Source: DASYLJ01 sp964404165 | Lineage (GTDB): Bacteria > Desulfobacterota > Binatia > DP-6 | Direction of reading: 5' to 3' | DNA length: 64,000 nt | NCBI GenBank assembly: GCA_964404165.1 | Contig: CAYOIZ010000010.1 | Span: forward strand, 62,001 to 126,000 | Shown here: piece after piece, positions 27,731 through 35,907 of the stretch | Position numbering within the stretch: the first letter of the stretch is position 1 | How the letters are laid out: each line of letters begins with the position of its first letter | Program-made: the position numbers and the translations under genes | Notes under the pieces: generated by a model | The model's database searches: none | Told to the model about the DNA's origin: nothing | The model's input: the letters and a program-made list of their open reading frames with translations, nothing else

Positions 27731-28654
27731 GTGGACCCCTGGGCGGACTACACGCGTGCGATCCTCGGCGAGCCCGCGCTGACGCCGGCCGAGGTGGCCG
27801 CGGCCGCCGGCGTCGAGCTGACGGACGCGCGACGCCTCTGGCGCGCGCTCGGCTTCTCACCCGTACCCGACGACCAGCGCTTCTTCACCGCCTCCGACGT
27901 CGAGGTCCTGCGCGCGGTCCTGGCCCTGCGGGCGCAGTCCAGCCTCGACCCCGCCGTCTTCGTACAGCTCGCGCGCGCCACGGGTCAGGCGGCGGCGCGC
28001 CTCGCCGAAGCGCAGGTGAGCGCGGCGTCCGAGCAGCTGACCCCGCTGACGCACGAGCTGGTGCCCATCTTCGAGGGCTTCCTGACCCACGTGTGGCGCC
28101 GTCATCTCCTCGCCGCGGCGCTGCGTGCGGCGACGTCCACCGCCGCCGCCGCGGCGAGCGGGCGCACGCTGGTGGTCGGCTTCGCCGATCTCGTCGGGTT
28201 CACCGCGCTGAGCCAGCAGCTCGACGAACGCGAGCTGGCGGCGCTCATCGACCGCTTCGAAGCCCTCGTCTTCGAGCACGTCCCGGAGCATCGCGGTCGC
28301 GTCGTCAAGATGATCGGGGACGAGGTGCTGTTCAGCGCCGAGACGCCGGCGGACGCGGCGGAGATCGCGCTGTCGCTGGTGGCATCGCATCACGCCGACC
28401 CCTCGCTGCCCGATCTGCGCGTCGGCCTCAGCATGGGGCCCGTGCTGTCGTGGGAAGGCGACCTCCTCGGACCCACCGTCAATCGCGCCAGCCGCATCGT
28501 CGCCTTCGCGCGCGAGGCGACGGTCGTGGTCTCGGGCGAGCTCGCCGACCCGCTCCGCACCAATGACGCCTACGTCCTGCGCGACATGCGCCCGGTGAAG
28601 CTGCGCGGCATCGGCCGCGTGCCGTTGGCGGCGCTCCGTCGCGCGCGGACCTAG
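27731..28654 (+). CDS. class III adenylate/guanylate cyclase with regulatory N-terminus
   Basis: 307 aa from GTG 27731; an in-frame GTG at 27674 lies inside the lipoprotein gene and is less likely. Residues 1-130 are helical (ILGEPALTPAEVAAAAGVE, then FFTASDVEVLRAVLALRAQ) and resemble the autoinhibitory domain of mycobacterial Rv1264-type cyclases. The catalytic domain begins at LVVGFADLVGFTALS. Metal-binding Asp153 and Asp197 (MIGDEVLF) are present, and GPTVNRASRIVAFA supplies the transition-state region. Single-domain cyclases dimerise. Product (cAMP or cGMP) not assignable with certainty. Confidence 0.85.
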   Translation: MDPWADYTRAILGEPALTPAEVAAAAGVELTDARRLWRALGFSPVPDDQRFFTASDVEVLRAVLALRAQSSLDPAVFVQLARATGQAAARLAEAQVSAASEQLTPLTHELVPIFEGFLTHVWRRHLLAAALRAATSTAAAAASGRTLVVGFADLVGFTALSQQLDERELAALIDRFEALVFEHVPEHRGRVVKMIGDEVLFSAETPADAAEIALSLVASHHADPSLPDLRVGLSMGPVLSWEGDLLGPTVNRASRIVAFAREATVVVSGELADPLRTNDAYVLRDMRPVKLRGIGRVPLAALRRART

Positions 28655-29475
28655 TCGATCCAGGCGCCGACCTCGTGCACGCGATGGTGCGTGCGGCTGT
28701 ACTCGGGGATCATCGCCAGCTCCCATCGCCACGTCCGGTCGGGTGGACCCGGCGGCAGGACGAACAGCGCGTCGCGCGCCAGCACCGCACCGTCGGGCGC
28801 GACGTCGAGCCGCGCCATGTCGGCGATGACGACGCGCACCGCGGCGGTCCGTCGCGCGAGCCAGGCGAGATGGGTGCGCGCGGCGAGCGTCCGGCACTGC
28901 TCGGGCAACGCGTCGTCGCGTACCGCCGCCGGCAGGGCGTGGCCGGGCACGGACCCGAGCTGCGACAGGCAGCTCGCCGATACGATCAGGTCGGGCTCGC
29001 CCCCAGGGGGCGGACCGGGATCGGCGTCGGCGAAGAGCCGCGTCACGGTCGCGGCGTCGGCCGTGTGGCGGACCGCGGCGAGACGCTCGAGCACACCGGT
29101 CGCGTCCCACACCACGCAGCGCACCCGCCCGCCCGACCGGCGCGCCATCCGTCGCGCCGCCGGGCCGACGACGACGTCCGCCAGCACCACCTCGTCGAAT
29201 CGGGCGGCCAGCGCCGTCACCGGCACGTCGAGGCAGTCCCCCGCTCCGACGACCAGCGCGCGCGTGCGAGCCCGCGTCCGCTCCGCCGCCGCGAGGACGA
29301 CGTCGCGGCTGGCGGCCAGGTGCGGCGCCCACCACCGTCGCATGCGCCGGTGTCGCGCCGCGATGGCGGCGTGCTCGTACGCCAGCCCGAGCGCGCGCGC
29401 CCAGGCGGGACTCTCGACGCGCAGCGTGCGCAACGCCTCCCGCAGCATGGTGGTGACGGCCGTGTATCGAGCCAT
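28651..29475 (-). CDS. putative methyltransferase-fold protein
   Basis: 274 aa, not matched to a named family. Residues 72-110 read like a Rossmann SAM-binding start (ALVVGAGDCLDVPVTALAA, then DEVVLADV). VRCVVWDATG and DLIVSASCLSQLG fit the following strands. The C-terminus is Trp/Arg/His-rich. The first 60 residues are Arg-rich helices. A SAM-dependent methyltransferase is a reasonable guess, but catalytic residues cannot be identified. Its stop overlaps that of the cyclase by four bases (convergent). Confidence 0.65.
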   Translation of the reverse strand: MARYTAVTTMLREALRTLRVESPAWARALGLAYEHAAIAARHRRMRRWWAPHLAASRDVVLAAAERTRARTRALVVGAGDCLDVPVTALAARFDEVVLADVVVGPAARRMARRSGGRVRCVVWDATGVLERLAAVRHTADAATVTRLFADADPGPPPGGEPDLIVSASCLSQLGSVPGHALPAAVRDDALPEQCRTLAARTHLAWLARRTAAVRVVIADMARLDVAPDGAVLARDALFVLPPGPPDRTWRWELAMIPEYSRTHHRVHEVGAWID

Positions 29476-29495
29476 GCTATAGGGTGCCAGCGCCG

Positions 29496-30608
29496 ATGCT
29501 TCCGCGTACCAGCCGCGCCATCGTCCAGACCGGTCCTCGCCAGCTCGAGCTGCGCGAGCTGCCCCTGCCGTCGATCGACGACGACAGCGCGCTCCTGCGC
29601 GTGGAGGCGTGCGGCATCTGCGGCAGCGACGCCGAGCAGTACACCGGCACCATCCCCATGACCTTCCCGCTCGTGCCCGGGCACGAGCCGCTCGGCACCA
29701 TCGCCGCCATCGGCGACCGCGCCGCGAAGCGCTGGGGCGTCGACGTCGGCGATCGCGTCGCCGTCGAGGCGCTGATCCCGTGCGGCCACTGCCGCGCCTG
29801 TCGCGCCGGTCGCTATCAGGTGTGCCGCGGCCGCGGCGGCATGTTCGGCCACGGCTACGTCTCGCTGCTGCGCCCGCCCGGGCTGTGGGGCGGGTTCGCC
29901 GACTACATGTGGCTCGACCCCTGCTCCATCGTCCATCGCGTGCGCGCCGACATCCCGGCCAACGTCGCCGTCCTCTTCAACCCGCTCGGGGCGGGGTTCC
30001 GCTGGGCCGTCGAGCTGCCGCGCACCGGGCCGGGCGACATCGTCCTGATCCTCGGCCCCGGCCAGCGCGGTCTCACCAGCGTCATCGCCGCACGTGCGGC
30101 GGGTGCCGCCAGCATCATCGTCACCGGCACGTCGCGCGACGCCGACAAGCTGGCGCTCGCGCGCGAGCTCGGCGCCGACCACGTCGTCGACGTGGAGCAC
30201 GAGGACGCCCGCGCCCGCATCCGGGAGCTCAGCGGCGGACATGGGGCGGACGTCATCGTGGAGGTGGCGTCGTCGGCGCCCGGGCCGGTGGCGGAGGCGC
30301 TCTGGTACGCGGCCACCGGCGCGCGGATCGTGCTCGCCGGCGTCAAGGGCTTCACCGCCGTCCCCGACTTCGTGAGCGACCTCGTGGTGGTGAAGGAGCT
30401 GCACATCCAGGGGGCGTTCGGCGTGACGAGCCACGCCTACGAGGCCGCCATCCGGCTGATCGAGTCCGGACGCGTGCCGCTCGAGCGCATGCACACGCAC
30501 GACTTCGCGCTCGAAGAGGCGGCGTACGCCATCGAGCTCCTCGCCGGCGAGGTGCCCGGCGCGTCCAGCATCCATTCGTGCCTGCTGCCCGGGCGGAGCG
30601 CCGGATGA
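29496..30608 (+). CDS. zinc-dependent medium-chain alcohol dehydrogenase
   Basis: 370 aa. MDR superfamily. Catalytic zinc ligands lie in EACGICGSDAEQY and VPGHEPLG. The structural-zinc lobe is CGHCRACRAGRYQVC with four Cys. The NAD(P) loop is LGPGQRGLTSV (GxGxxG-like with GQRG), and a threonine/arginine cofactor region follows. It resembles threonine/sorbitol dehydrogenase-type enzymes; substrate unknown. ATG 29496 is preferred over GTG 29484. A TATAGG hexamer at 29478-29483 may be the -10 box. The thioesterase starts within the stop codon. Confidence 0.88.
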   Translation: MLPRTSRAIVQTGPRQLELRELPLPSIDDDSALLRVEACGICGSDAEQYTGTIPMTFPLVPGHEPLGTIAAIGDRAAKRWGVDVGDRVAVEALIPCGHCRACRAGRYQVCRGRGGMFGHGYVSLLRPPGLWGGFADYMWLDPCSIVHRVRADIPANVAVLFNPLGAGFRWAVELPRTGPGDIVLILGPGQRGLTSVIAARAAGAASIIVTGTSRDADKLALARELGADHVVDVEHEDARARIRELSGGHGADVIVEVASSAPGPVAEALWYAATGARIVLAGVKGFTAVPDFVSDLVVVKELHIQGAFGVTSHAYEAAIRLIESGRVPLERMHTHDFALEEAAYAIELLAGEVPGASSIHSCLLPGRSAG

Positions 30609-31450
30609 GCGACGGCGGCGCATACACAGCCGGGCTCGGCGTCCGCATCGAGCACGCCGACGCCGACGGCGCCCGCATCCGTGTGCCCTTCACGGAGGCC
30701 AACTCGAACCCGGGCGGCGCGCTCCACGGCGGTGTCGCCGCCTCGATGATCGACGTCGCGGCGTCGGTCGCGGCACGCGCCGGGACGGCCGACGGCCTCG
30801 AGCATGGCGTCGTCGATCTCACCGTCGCCTACCTCGCCGCCGCCATCCGCGAGGACGTCGTCGGCAGCGCGCGCGTCCTGCGGCGCGGCAAGGAGCTCGC
30901 GTACGTCGCCGTCGACGTCGCCACCGGCGACGGCAAGCCCATCGCCACCGGGCTCGTCACGCATCGGAGCGCCGCCGCCGGCGATCCGGCGCGACAGTAT
31001 CACCATGCCGCGGCGACACTCGCACCCGCCGACGGCCAGCTGCCGCCGTTCGTCCGCTTCTTCACCGCGGCCCCCTTCATGGCGCGCCTCGGACTGGCGG
31101 CACGCGTCGTGCGCGACGGGCTGGCCCAGGTCGCCCTGCCCTGGCAGGACGCCAACGCCGACGCCGCGGGATGTCTCCACGACGGCGCGCTGGTGGCACT
31201 CGTCGACACGACGGCGGCGATGGCGTCGTGGTCGCTGGTGCCACTCGACCCGCGCAACAAGGCGTCCACCGTCGATCTGCACGTGAGCCATCTCGGCACG
31301 GCCCGCGACGAGGACGTCGTCGCACAGGCGCGCACGCTGCGCCGCAACGACGAGCTGTTCATGAACGTCGTCGAGGTGCAGGGCGTGCGCTCCGGACGTC
31401 CGGTGGCGATCGCCACCGTCACCTATCGCATCGTCGTGCCCGCGGCTTGA
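30605..31450 (+). CDS. double-hotdog thioesterase (PaaI/4HBT type)
   Basis: 281 aa made of two tandem hotdog domains. The first has NPGGALHGGVAASMIDVAAS near residue 37, the second NADAAGCLHDGALVALVDT near residue 180. Both match the HGG-x-helix signature of PaaI-like thioesterases, but the second has HDG. Such enzymes hydrolyse acyl-CoA thioesters. The ATG overlaps the dehydrogenase stop (ATGA), so a coupled pathway of alcohol oxidation and CoA-ester cleavage is plausible but unproven. Confidence 0.85.
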   Translation: MSDGGAYTAGLGVRIEHADADGARIRVPFTEANSNPGGALHGGVAASMIDVAASVAARAGTADGLEHGVVDLTVAYLAAAIREDVVGSARVLRRGKELAYVAVDVATGDGKPIATGLVTHRSAAAGDPARQYHHAAATLAPADGQLPPFVRFFTAAPFMARLGLAARVVRDGLAQVALPWQDANADAAGCLHDGALVALVDTTAAMASWSLVPLDPRNKASTVDLHVSHLGTARDEDVVAQARTLRRNDELFMNVVEVQGVRSGRPVAIATVTYRIVVPAA

Positions 31451-31481
31451 CCGTTCGCGGCGTTCGCGCGTAGCAGCGAAC

Positions 31482-32072
31482 ATGCGAACGAGACGATCCC
31501 GGATGTGGCTGCCGCTGCTCCTCGTCGCCACCGTCGCCCGGGCCGGCGGCATGCCGGCCGACTGCAGCACCGGCCCCGTTCCCGACGGTCCCGCCACGCT
31601 CTTCCTCGACGCGGCGAAGACGCCGCTGCCGGTGAGCGACGTCGTGGAAGCCGGCTCGATCTCGTCGGGCGAGGGTACGCCGAAATGGATCTCGTATCGC
31701 CTGACCCTGCACGACAAGGCCGATCTCTTCGCACCGGTCGAGATCGACGTCACGGTGCTGGTCGCCGAGGGTGCCGTGCTCGACGGCAAGACGTTCCGGC
31801 GGCCACCGGACGACGCCGGTGAGCCCCCGTCGGTCGAGCCGGGGACACCGGAGGTGCAGGGCTGGAGCATCGAGGACAAGCGCGGGTCGGTCGACCTGAG
31901 CCACGTCCTGGTGAACGGATCGCTCCGCCTCGAGTTCGGCAAGCGCACCGGCGACACGCTCCCCGGCAAGCTCCGCCTGTGCGTGCCGGGCGCGCAGAAG
32001 CAGCGCATCGGCCGGGACGTGGTGAAGGAGGCGGTCGAGATCGTCGGCACCTTCGCCGCCACCGTCAAATAG
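31482..32072 (+). CDS. secreted protein of unknown function
   Basis: 196 aa. Signal peptide at residues 1-22 (MWLPLLLVATVARAGG). Two Cys (ADCSTGP and LRLCVPG) could form one disulfide. The middle region KWISYRLTLHDKADLFAPVE alternates like a beta sandwich. No family recognised. It follows the thioesterase by 31 bp and precedes the PBP by 100 bp. Confidence 0.65.
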   Translation: MRTRRSRMWLPLLLVATVARAGGMPADCSTGPVPDGPATLFLDAAKTPLPVSDVVEAGSISSGEGTPKWISYRLTLHDKADLFAPVEIDVTVLVAEGAVLDGKTFRRPPDDAGEPPSVEPGTPEVQGWSIEDKRGSVDLSHVLVNGSLRLEFGKRTGDTLPGKLRLCVPGAQKQRIGRDVVKEAVEIVGTFAATVK

Positions 32073-32126
32073 CGCGCGGCGACCTGGCGGGTGCCATGGC
32101 ACGTCGCCGGTTGGAGAAAAACCGTC

Positions 32127-32155
32127 TTGCCAAGTCCGTGCGGAGCGCCTAGCAC
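32127..32155 (+). promoter_or_regulatory. candidate promoter of the PBP gene
   Basis: TTGCCA (32127-32132, five of six to -35 consensus), 17-bp spacer, TAGCAC (32150-32155). Start would be about 32162, 11 nt before the ATG, with no Shine-Dalgarno. Confidence 0.35.
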
Positions 32156-32172
32156 TCAGCTGTCCTCCTACG

Positions 32173-34482
32173 ATGGCGCGGCTGGGGCAGAGGAGCACGC
32201 TGCGACTCGCTGGGGCGTGGGGGGTCGTGGCGTGTGTTTCGATCGGTGGGTTCGCCGCCGTCGCCTTCGTGCGTTTCACGCGCGACCTCCCGACCGTCGA
32301 GCAGCTGGTGGCGTATCAGCCCGCGGCGGTGACGCGCGTGCTCGCCGCCGACGGCACGCTGATCGGCGAGCTCTATACCGAGCGCCGCTATCCGGTGCCG
32401 CTCGACCGCGTGCCGCTGCACGTGCGGCGGGCCTTCCTCGCCGCGGAGGACGCCCACTTCTACGAGCACGCCGGCGTCGACGTCCGCGGCGTGGCGCGCG
32501 CGGCGATGGTCAACCTGCAACGCAATGGCGTCGCGCAGGGCGGCAGCACCATCACGCAGCAGCTGGTCAAGATGCTGCTGCTGTCACCCGAGCGGAGCTG
32601 GCAGCGCAAGGCGAGGGAGATGTACCTCGCCATCCGGCTGGAGTTGGCCACCACCAAGGACGACATCCTCCGGCTCTATCTGAACCAGGTCTACCTCGGG
32701 CGCGGCGCCTACGGCGTGCAGGCGGCGGCGCAACGCTTCTTCGGCGTCGACGTCGAGGACCTCTCCGTCGCCCAGGCCGCGCTGCTGGCCGGGCTGGTGC
32801 AGGCGCCCGGTCGCTACAACCCGGAGCGACGGCCCGACGAGGCCCGTGCCCGACAGCGCTGGGTCCTCGAGCGCATGCTGGTCGAGGGCTTCATCACGTC
32901 GGACGCGTATGCCGCCGCCGTCCAGGCGCCGATCCGCCTGGCCCCGCGCCACCCGGCGGCCGCCCCCTCGGAGGCCCCCTGGTACCTCGACCACGTGCGC
33001 CGGATCCTCGATCGCTACTACGGCAACGCGGCCGCCGAGCTGGGTCTCACGGTGCACACCGCGGTCGACCTCGGCATGCAGCGGATGGCCGAGGAGTCGC
33101 TGCGCGGCGGCCTCCGCGACGTCGGCCATCGCCAGCCCTTCCGCGGCGCCCTCCGTCGCGCCGACGACGCCGAGATCACGGCCTGGGCGGCGGGGACGGC
33201 GCCCCCGTGCCGCCCCGACGGACGCTGCGAGGCGCTCGTCGAGAAGGTGCGGCAGAGTGGGCTCAGCGTGCGGACCATCGCCGGACCCGCCACACTCACG
33301 GGCGCGGCGCTCGTCTGGCACGGCGAGCCCCTCCCCACCTGGCGCTTCCGGCGCGGCGACGTCCTGCTCGTGCGGCCGCTCGACGACGGCACGCTGGCCC
33401 TCGACGACGAGCCCGGCGTGGAGGGCGCGCTGGTCGCGTTCGAGCCGTCGACCGGCCAGGTGAAGGCGCTCGTCGGCGGCTACGCCTACGAACGCAGCCA
33501 GTTCAATCGCGCCACCCAGGCGCGCCGGCAGCCCGGATCGGCCTTCAAGCCGCTCCTCTACGCGGCGGCGCTCGATCACGGCTTCACGCCGGCGTCGCGC
33601 ATCCTCGACGCGCCAGTGACGTTCGGGAAGGGTCGCGGCGCCTGGAGCCCGCAGAACTTCGGCGGCAAGTACTACGGCCGCACGAGCCTGCGCGACGCGC
33701 TCACCAAGTCGCTCAACACCGTGAGCGTGCGGCTGCTCGACAAGGTGGGCGTGACGCCGGTGATCGACTATCTCGGGCGCTTCGGCCTGCAGGGCGATCT
33801 CCAACCGAACCTGTCGCTCGCGCTCGGCACCGCCGAGGTGACCCTGCTCGACCTGGTCCGTGCCTACGGCGTGTTCGCGGCGAGCGGCCAGCGCGTCGAG
33901 CCGATCTTCATCACCCGGGTCGAGAACCTGGCAGGCGACGAGGTGCCGTTCCCCGGCACCCAGGGCGAGATGCGCTATCCGGCCATGGACCCCGCGATCG
34001 CCTACGTCATGACCAGCATGCTCGAGAGCGTCGTCACCCGCGGCACGGCGCGCCGTGCCGCCGAGCTCGGTCGCCCCGCCGCCGGCAAGACGGGCACCAC
34101 CAACGACGCCAAGGACGCCTGGTTCGTCGGCTACACGCCCGAGCTGCTGACCGGCGTCTGGGTGGGCTTCGACGCGGGCACCCCCCTCGGCGAGAAGGAG
34201 ACCGGCGGCCGGGCGGCGACGCCGATCTGGACGACGTTCATGCAGCAGGCGCTGGCCGATCGGCCGATCGTCGACTTCCCGATCCCCGAGGGCGTGACGT
34301 TCGTCGACATCGAGCCCTGGTCGGGCCTGCGGGCCGTCGCGGGGACTTCGTCGCGCCAGGAGGTCTTCGTCACCGGCACCGAGCCCACCGGATTCGCACG
34401 CCGTCCCGAGCCGGAACCCGAGCCGGAGCCGGAGGCGCCGCTCTACGTCGACGCGGTCCACCCCGCCGCCAGCGTCCCCTGA
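32173..34482 (+). CDS. class A penicillin-binding protein (PBP1A type)
   Basis: 769 aa bifunctional peptidoglycan synthase. One N-terminal membrane anchor (residues 11-33). The GT51 glycosyltransferase domain has AAEDAHFYEHAGVD with catalytic Glu92, and GGSTITQQLVK. The transpeptidase domain has active Ser456 in PGSAFKPLLYAAA, the KSLN box (TKSLNTVSVR), and AAGKTGTTNDAKDAW. VLAADGTLIGELYTERR is the usual linker motif. The C-terminus ends in Pro-Glu repeats. Acts at the outer face of the inner membrane. Confidence 0.95.
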   Translation: MARLGQRSTLRLAGAWGVVACVSIGGFAAVAFVRFTRDLPTVEQLVAYQPAAVTRVLAADGTLIGELYTERRYPVPLDRVPLHVRRAFLAAEDAHFYEHAGVDVRGVARAAMVNLQRNGVAQGGSTITQQLVKMLLLSPERSWQRKAREMYLAIRLELATTKDDILRLYLNQVYLGRGAYGVQAAAQRFFGVDVEDLSVAQAALLAGLVQAPGRYNPERRPDEARARQRWVLERMLVEGFITSDAYAAAVQAPIRLAPRHPAAAPSEAPWYLDHVRRILDRYYGNAAAELGLTVHTAVDLGMQRMAEESLRGGLRDVGHRQPFRGALRRADDAEITAWAAGTAPPCRPDGRCEALVEKVRQSGLSVRTIAGPATLTGAALVWHGEPLPTWRFRRGDVLLVRPLDDGTLALDDEPGVEGALVAFEPSTGQVKALVGGYAYERSQFNRATQARRQPGSAFKPLLYAAALDHGFTPASRILDAPVTFGKGRGAWSPQNFGGKYYGRTSLRDALTKSLNTVSVRLLDKVGVTPVIDYLGRFGLQGDLQPNLSLALGTAEVTLLDLVRAYGVFAASGQRVEPIFITRVENLAGDEVPFPGTQGEMRYPAMDPAIAYVMTSMLESVVTRGTARRAAELGRPAAGKTGTTNDAKDAWFVGYTPELLTGVWVGFDAGTPLGEKETGGRAATPIWTTFMQQALADRPIVDFPIPEGVTFVDIEPWSGLRAVAGTSSRQEVFVTGTEPTGFARRPEPEPEPEPEAPLYVDAVHPAASVP

Positions 34483-34499
34483 CTCGGCCCGGCCGAAAA

Positions 34500-34539
34500 C
34501 ACGACCGCCCCCCGGAGCATGCTCCGGGGGGCGGTCGTG
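34500..34539. terminator. perfect 40-bp palindromic bidirectional terminator
   Basis: An uninterrupted palindrome with half-site CACGACCGCCCCCCGGAGCA and centre GCA|TGC. It lies 17 bp after the PBP stop and 18 bp before the convergent gene's stop. On the minus strand the stem is followed by GTTTTC; on the plus strand no clear U-run follows. Confidence 0.8.
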
Positions 34540-34557
34540 CGTTCGAGGTCCAGAGCC

Positions 34558-35316
34558 TCAGTCGAGCAGATCGGCCGACGGCGCGAGGAACGCGCGGCTC
34601 GGCGAGCCGTAGAGCGTGGTCGAGGTGGTGGTCGTCGTCGGCGACGTCGTGGTGCTCGTGGTGCTCACGAGGGTCGTCGTGGTGGTCGTCGGGATGCCGG
34701 TGGGGCAGACGCCCTCGAGCGTCGGCCGCTTCACCTGGAAGATCCGGTTGCCGACGTTCTTCACCTTGCCGTCGGGACCGAACTGGACGGAGTAGCGATC
34801 ACCCGCGGTCGGGCTGATGCCGATCTTGAGCGCCATGCAGCCGCTGATGCCCGGATCGGGCGGCACGATGTTGAGCGGTGCTGCGCGCCCGGAGACGATC
34901 GCCTTGATCGAGAACGTGCCGTTCAGCGTGCGCTTGATGATGACGCCCTTCACCGGGCCCTGCTCGGCGCGCGGGTCCTTGTACTTGAAGGTGAGGTTGC
35001 CCGTCTGCGACCAGAAGGTCTTGCCGTTGCTGCCGACGCCCTGGGGCAGGTTGAACGTCTGCGCGCTCGGGGTGCCGCCGAGGGCCAGCAGCTCCAGGAT
35101 GGCGCCACCGGCACTGCCGAGCGCCACCGGGCTGCCGACGAGCGTGTTGGAGGTGTTCTTCTCCACACCGACGCCCACGACCTTGCGCTGCGACGGGTTG
35201 TTGCCGGCTTTGACGGTGAGCACGCGCCCGAGGATCGTCTGATCGGCGGCGTACGTCAGTCCAGCGACCAGCACCAGGCCGGTGGCGAAAGAGATGCGGC
35301 GCAACGTCATCGTCAT
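34558..35316 (-). CDS. secreted protein with C-terminal Thr/Ser linker
   Basis: 252 aa. Signal peptide at residues 1-24 (ISFATGLVLVAGLTYA). A beta-rich domain of about 180 residues contains GKTFWSQTGNLTFKYKDPR and GCMALKIGISPTAGDRYSVQ. LEGVCPTGIP then leads into a Thr/Ser-rich stretch of about 30 residues and a short tail SRAFLAPSADLLD. The domain plan (beta domain, Cys-Pro-Thr, Thr linker) matches the protein at 12700-13644. An AGGAGG sequence five bases before ATG 35316 fixes the start and suggests strong translation. Possibly a surface or fibre protein; function unknown. Confidence 0.78.
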   Translation of the reverse strand: MTMTLRRISFATGLVLVAGLTYAADQTILGRVLTVKAGNNPSQRKVVGVGVEKNTSNTLVGSPVALGSAGGAILELLALGGTPSAQTFNLPQGVGSNGKTFWSQTGNLTFKYKDPRAEQGPVKGVIIKRTLNGTFSIKAIVSGRAAPLNIVPPDPGISGCMALKIGISPTAGDRYSVQFGPDGKVKNVGNRIFQVKRPTLEGVCPTGIPTTTTTTLVSTTSTTTSPTTTTTSTTLYGSPSRAFLAPSADLLD

Positions 35317-35381
35317 GAAATCCTCCTGCGGTGTCGGTCGGCCGATGGACGGTTCGCCAATCGCCCCTGAATGTGTTCGCG

Positions 35382-35411
35382 GGGTTACCGCCACGGGCGA
35401 GGCGATGTCAA
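35382..35411 (-). promoter_or_regulatory. candidate promoter of Thr-linker protein
   Basis: On the minus strand a perfect TTGACA (plus coordinates 35406-35411) is followed after 18 bp by TAACCC (35382-35387), a weak -10. The leader would be about 60 nt, ending in a strong AGGAGG before the ATG. Confidence 0.4.
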
Positions 35412-35429
35412 GATATTTCGCCGCAGCGC

Positions 35430-35876
35430 CTACCGGACCGGGGCGCGCATCTGCATCGCCGCGACGTAGTCGACGACCATCTCGAGGCGCCGCCGCGCCA
35501 CCAGCGCCGCGGCCGCGGTGGCTCCGTCGTCGGTGGGCTCGTAGCGCAACGCCCATACGGGCATCTCGCGGGTGCCATGCGCCGTGACCGGTTGGGCTCC
35601 CGTCATCACGGCGATCACCGTCTCGCGCGGGAACACGCCCCCGTTCTGCACCGCCAGCAGCGTGAGGTCCGCCGGCGGCGTGCGCAATGCCGGCGCCACC
35701 GGACCGCGCCCTCGCCCGTCGGTACCGTGGCACGAACCGCAGGCACGCTCGTACCCTGCACGGGCGTCGCCCGCCGTGTCGACGGCCGATTTCGGCGCGA
35801 GGTCCCCTGTGCCCCGGCTACAGCCGACGGCGGCGAAGGCGGCCGCGGCCAACAGGAGCAGTCGGCGATGTCGCAT
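35430..35876 (-). CDS. cytochrome c lipoprotein
   Basis: 148 aa. Lipobox FAAVGC at residue 19 marks a lipoprotein. One haem site, ACGSCHGTDGRGRGP, near residue 47, and MPVWALRYEP gives a likely Met axial ligand. This is the class I cytochrome c layout used as electron carrier at the membrane surface. It lies just downstream of the CoA-disulfide-reductase/rhodanese gene on the same strand, so it may take electrons from that sulfur module. Confidence 0.87.
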   Translation of the reverse strand: MRHRRLLLLAAAAFAAVGCSRGTGDLAPKSAVDTAGDARAGYERACGSCHGTDGRGRGPVAPALRTPPADLTLLAVQNGGVFPRETVIAVMTGAQPVTAHGTREMPVWALRYEPTDDGATAAAALVARRRLEMVVDYVAAMQMRAPVR

Positions 35877-35907
35877 CGCAGGCCGCTATCCCGTCGCGAG
35901 GCGGGGT

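Noticed and set aside
31077..31325. Overlapping minus-strand frames inside the thioesterase gene
   Set aside because: Arg/Ala-rich shadow frames with no ribosome binding site or family similarity.
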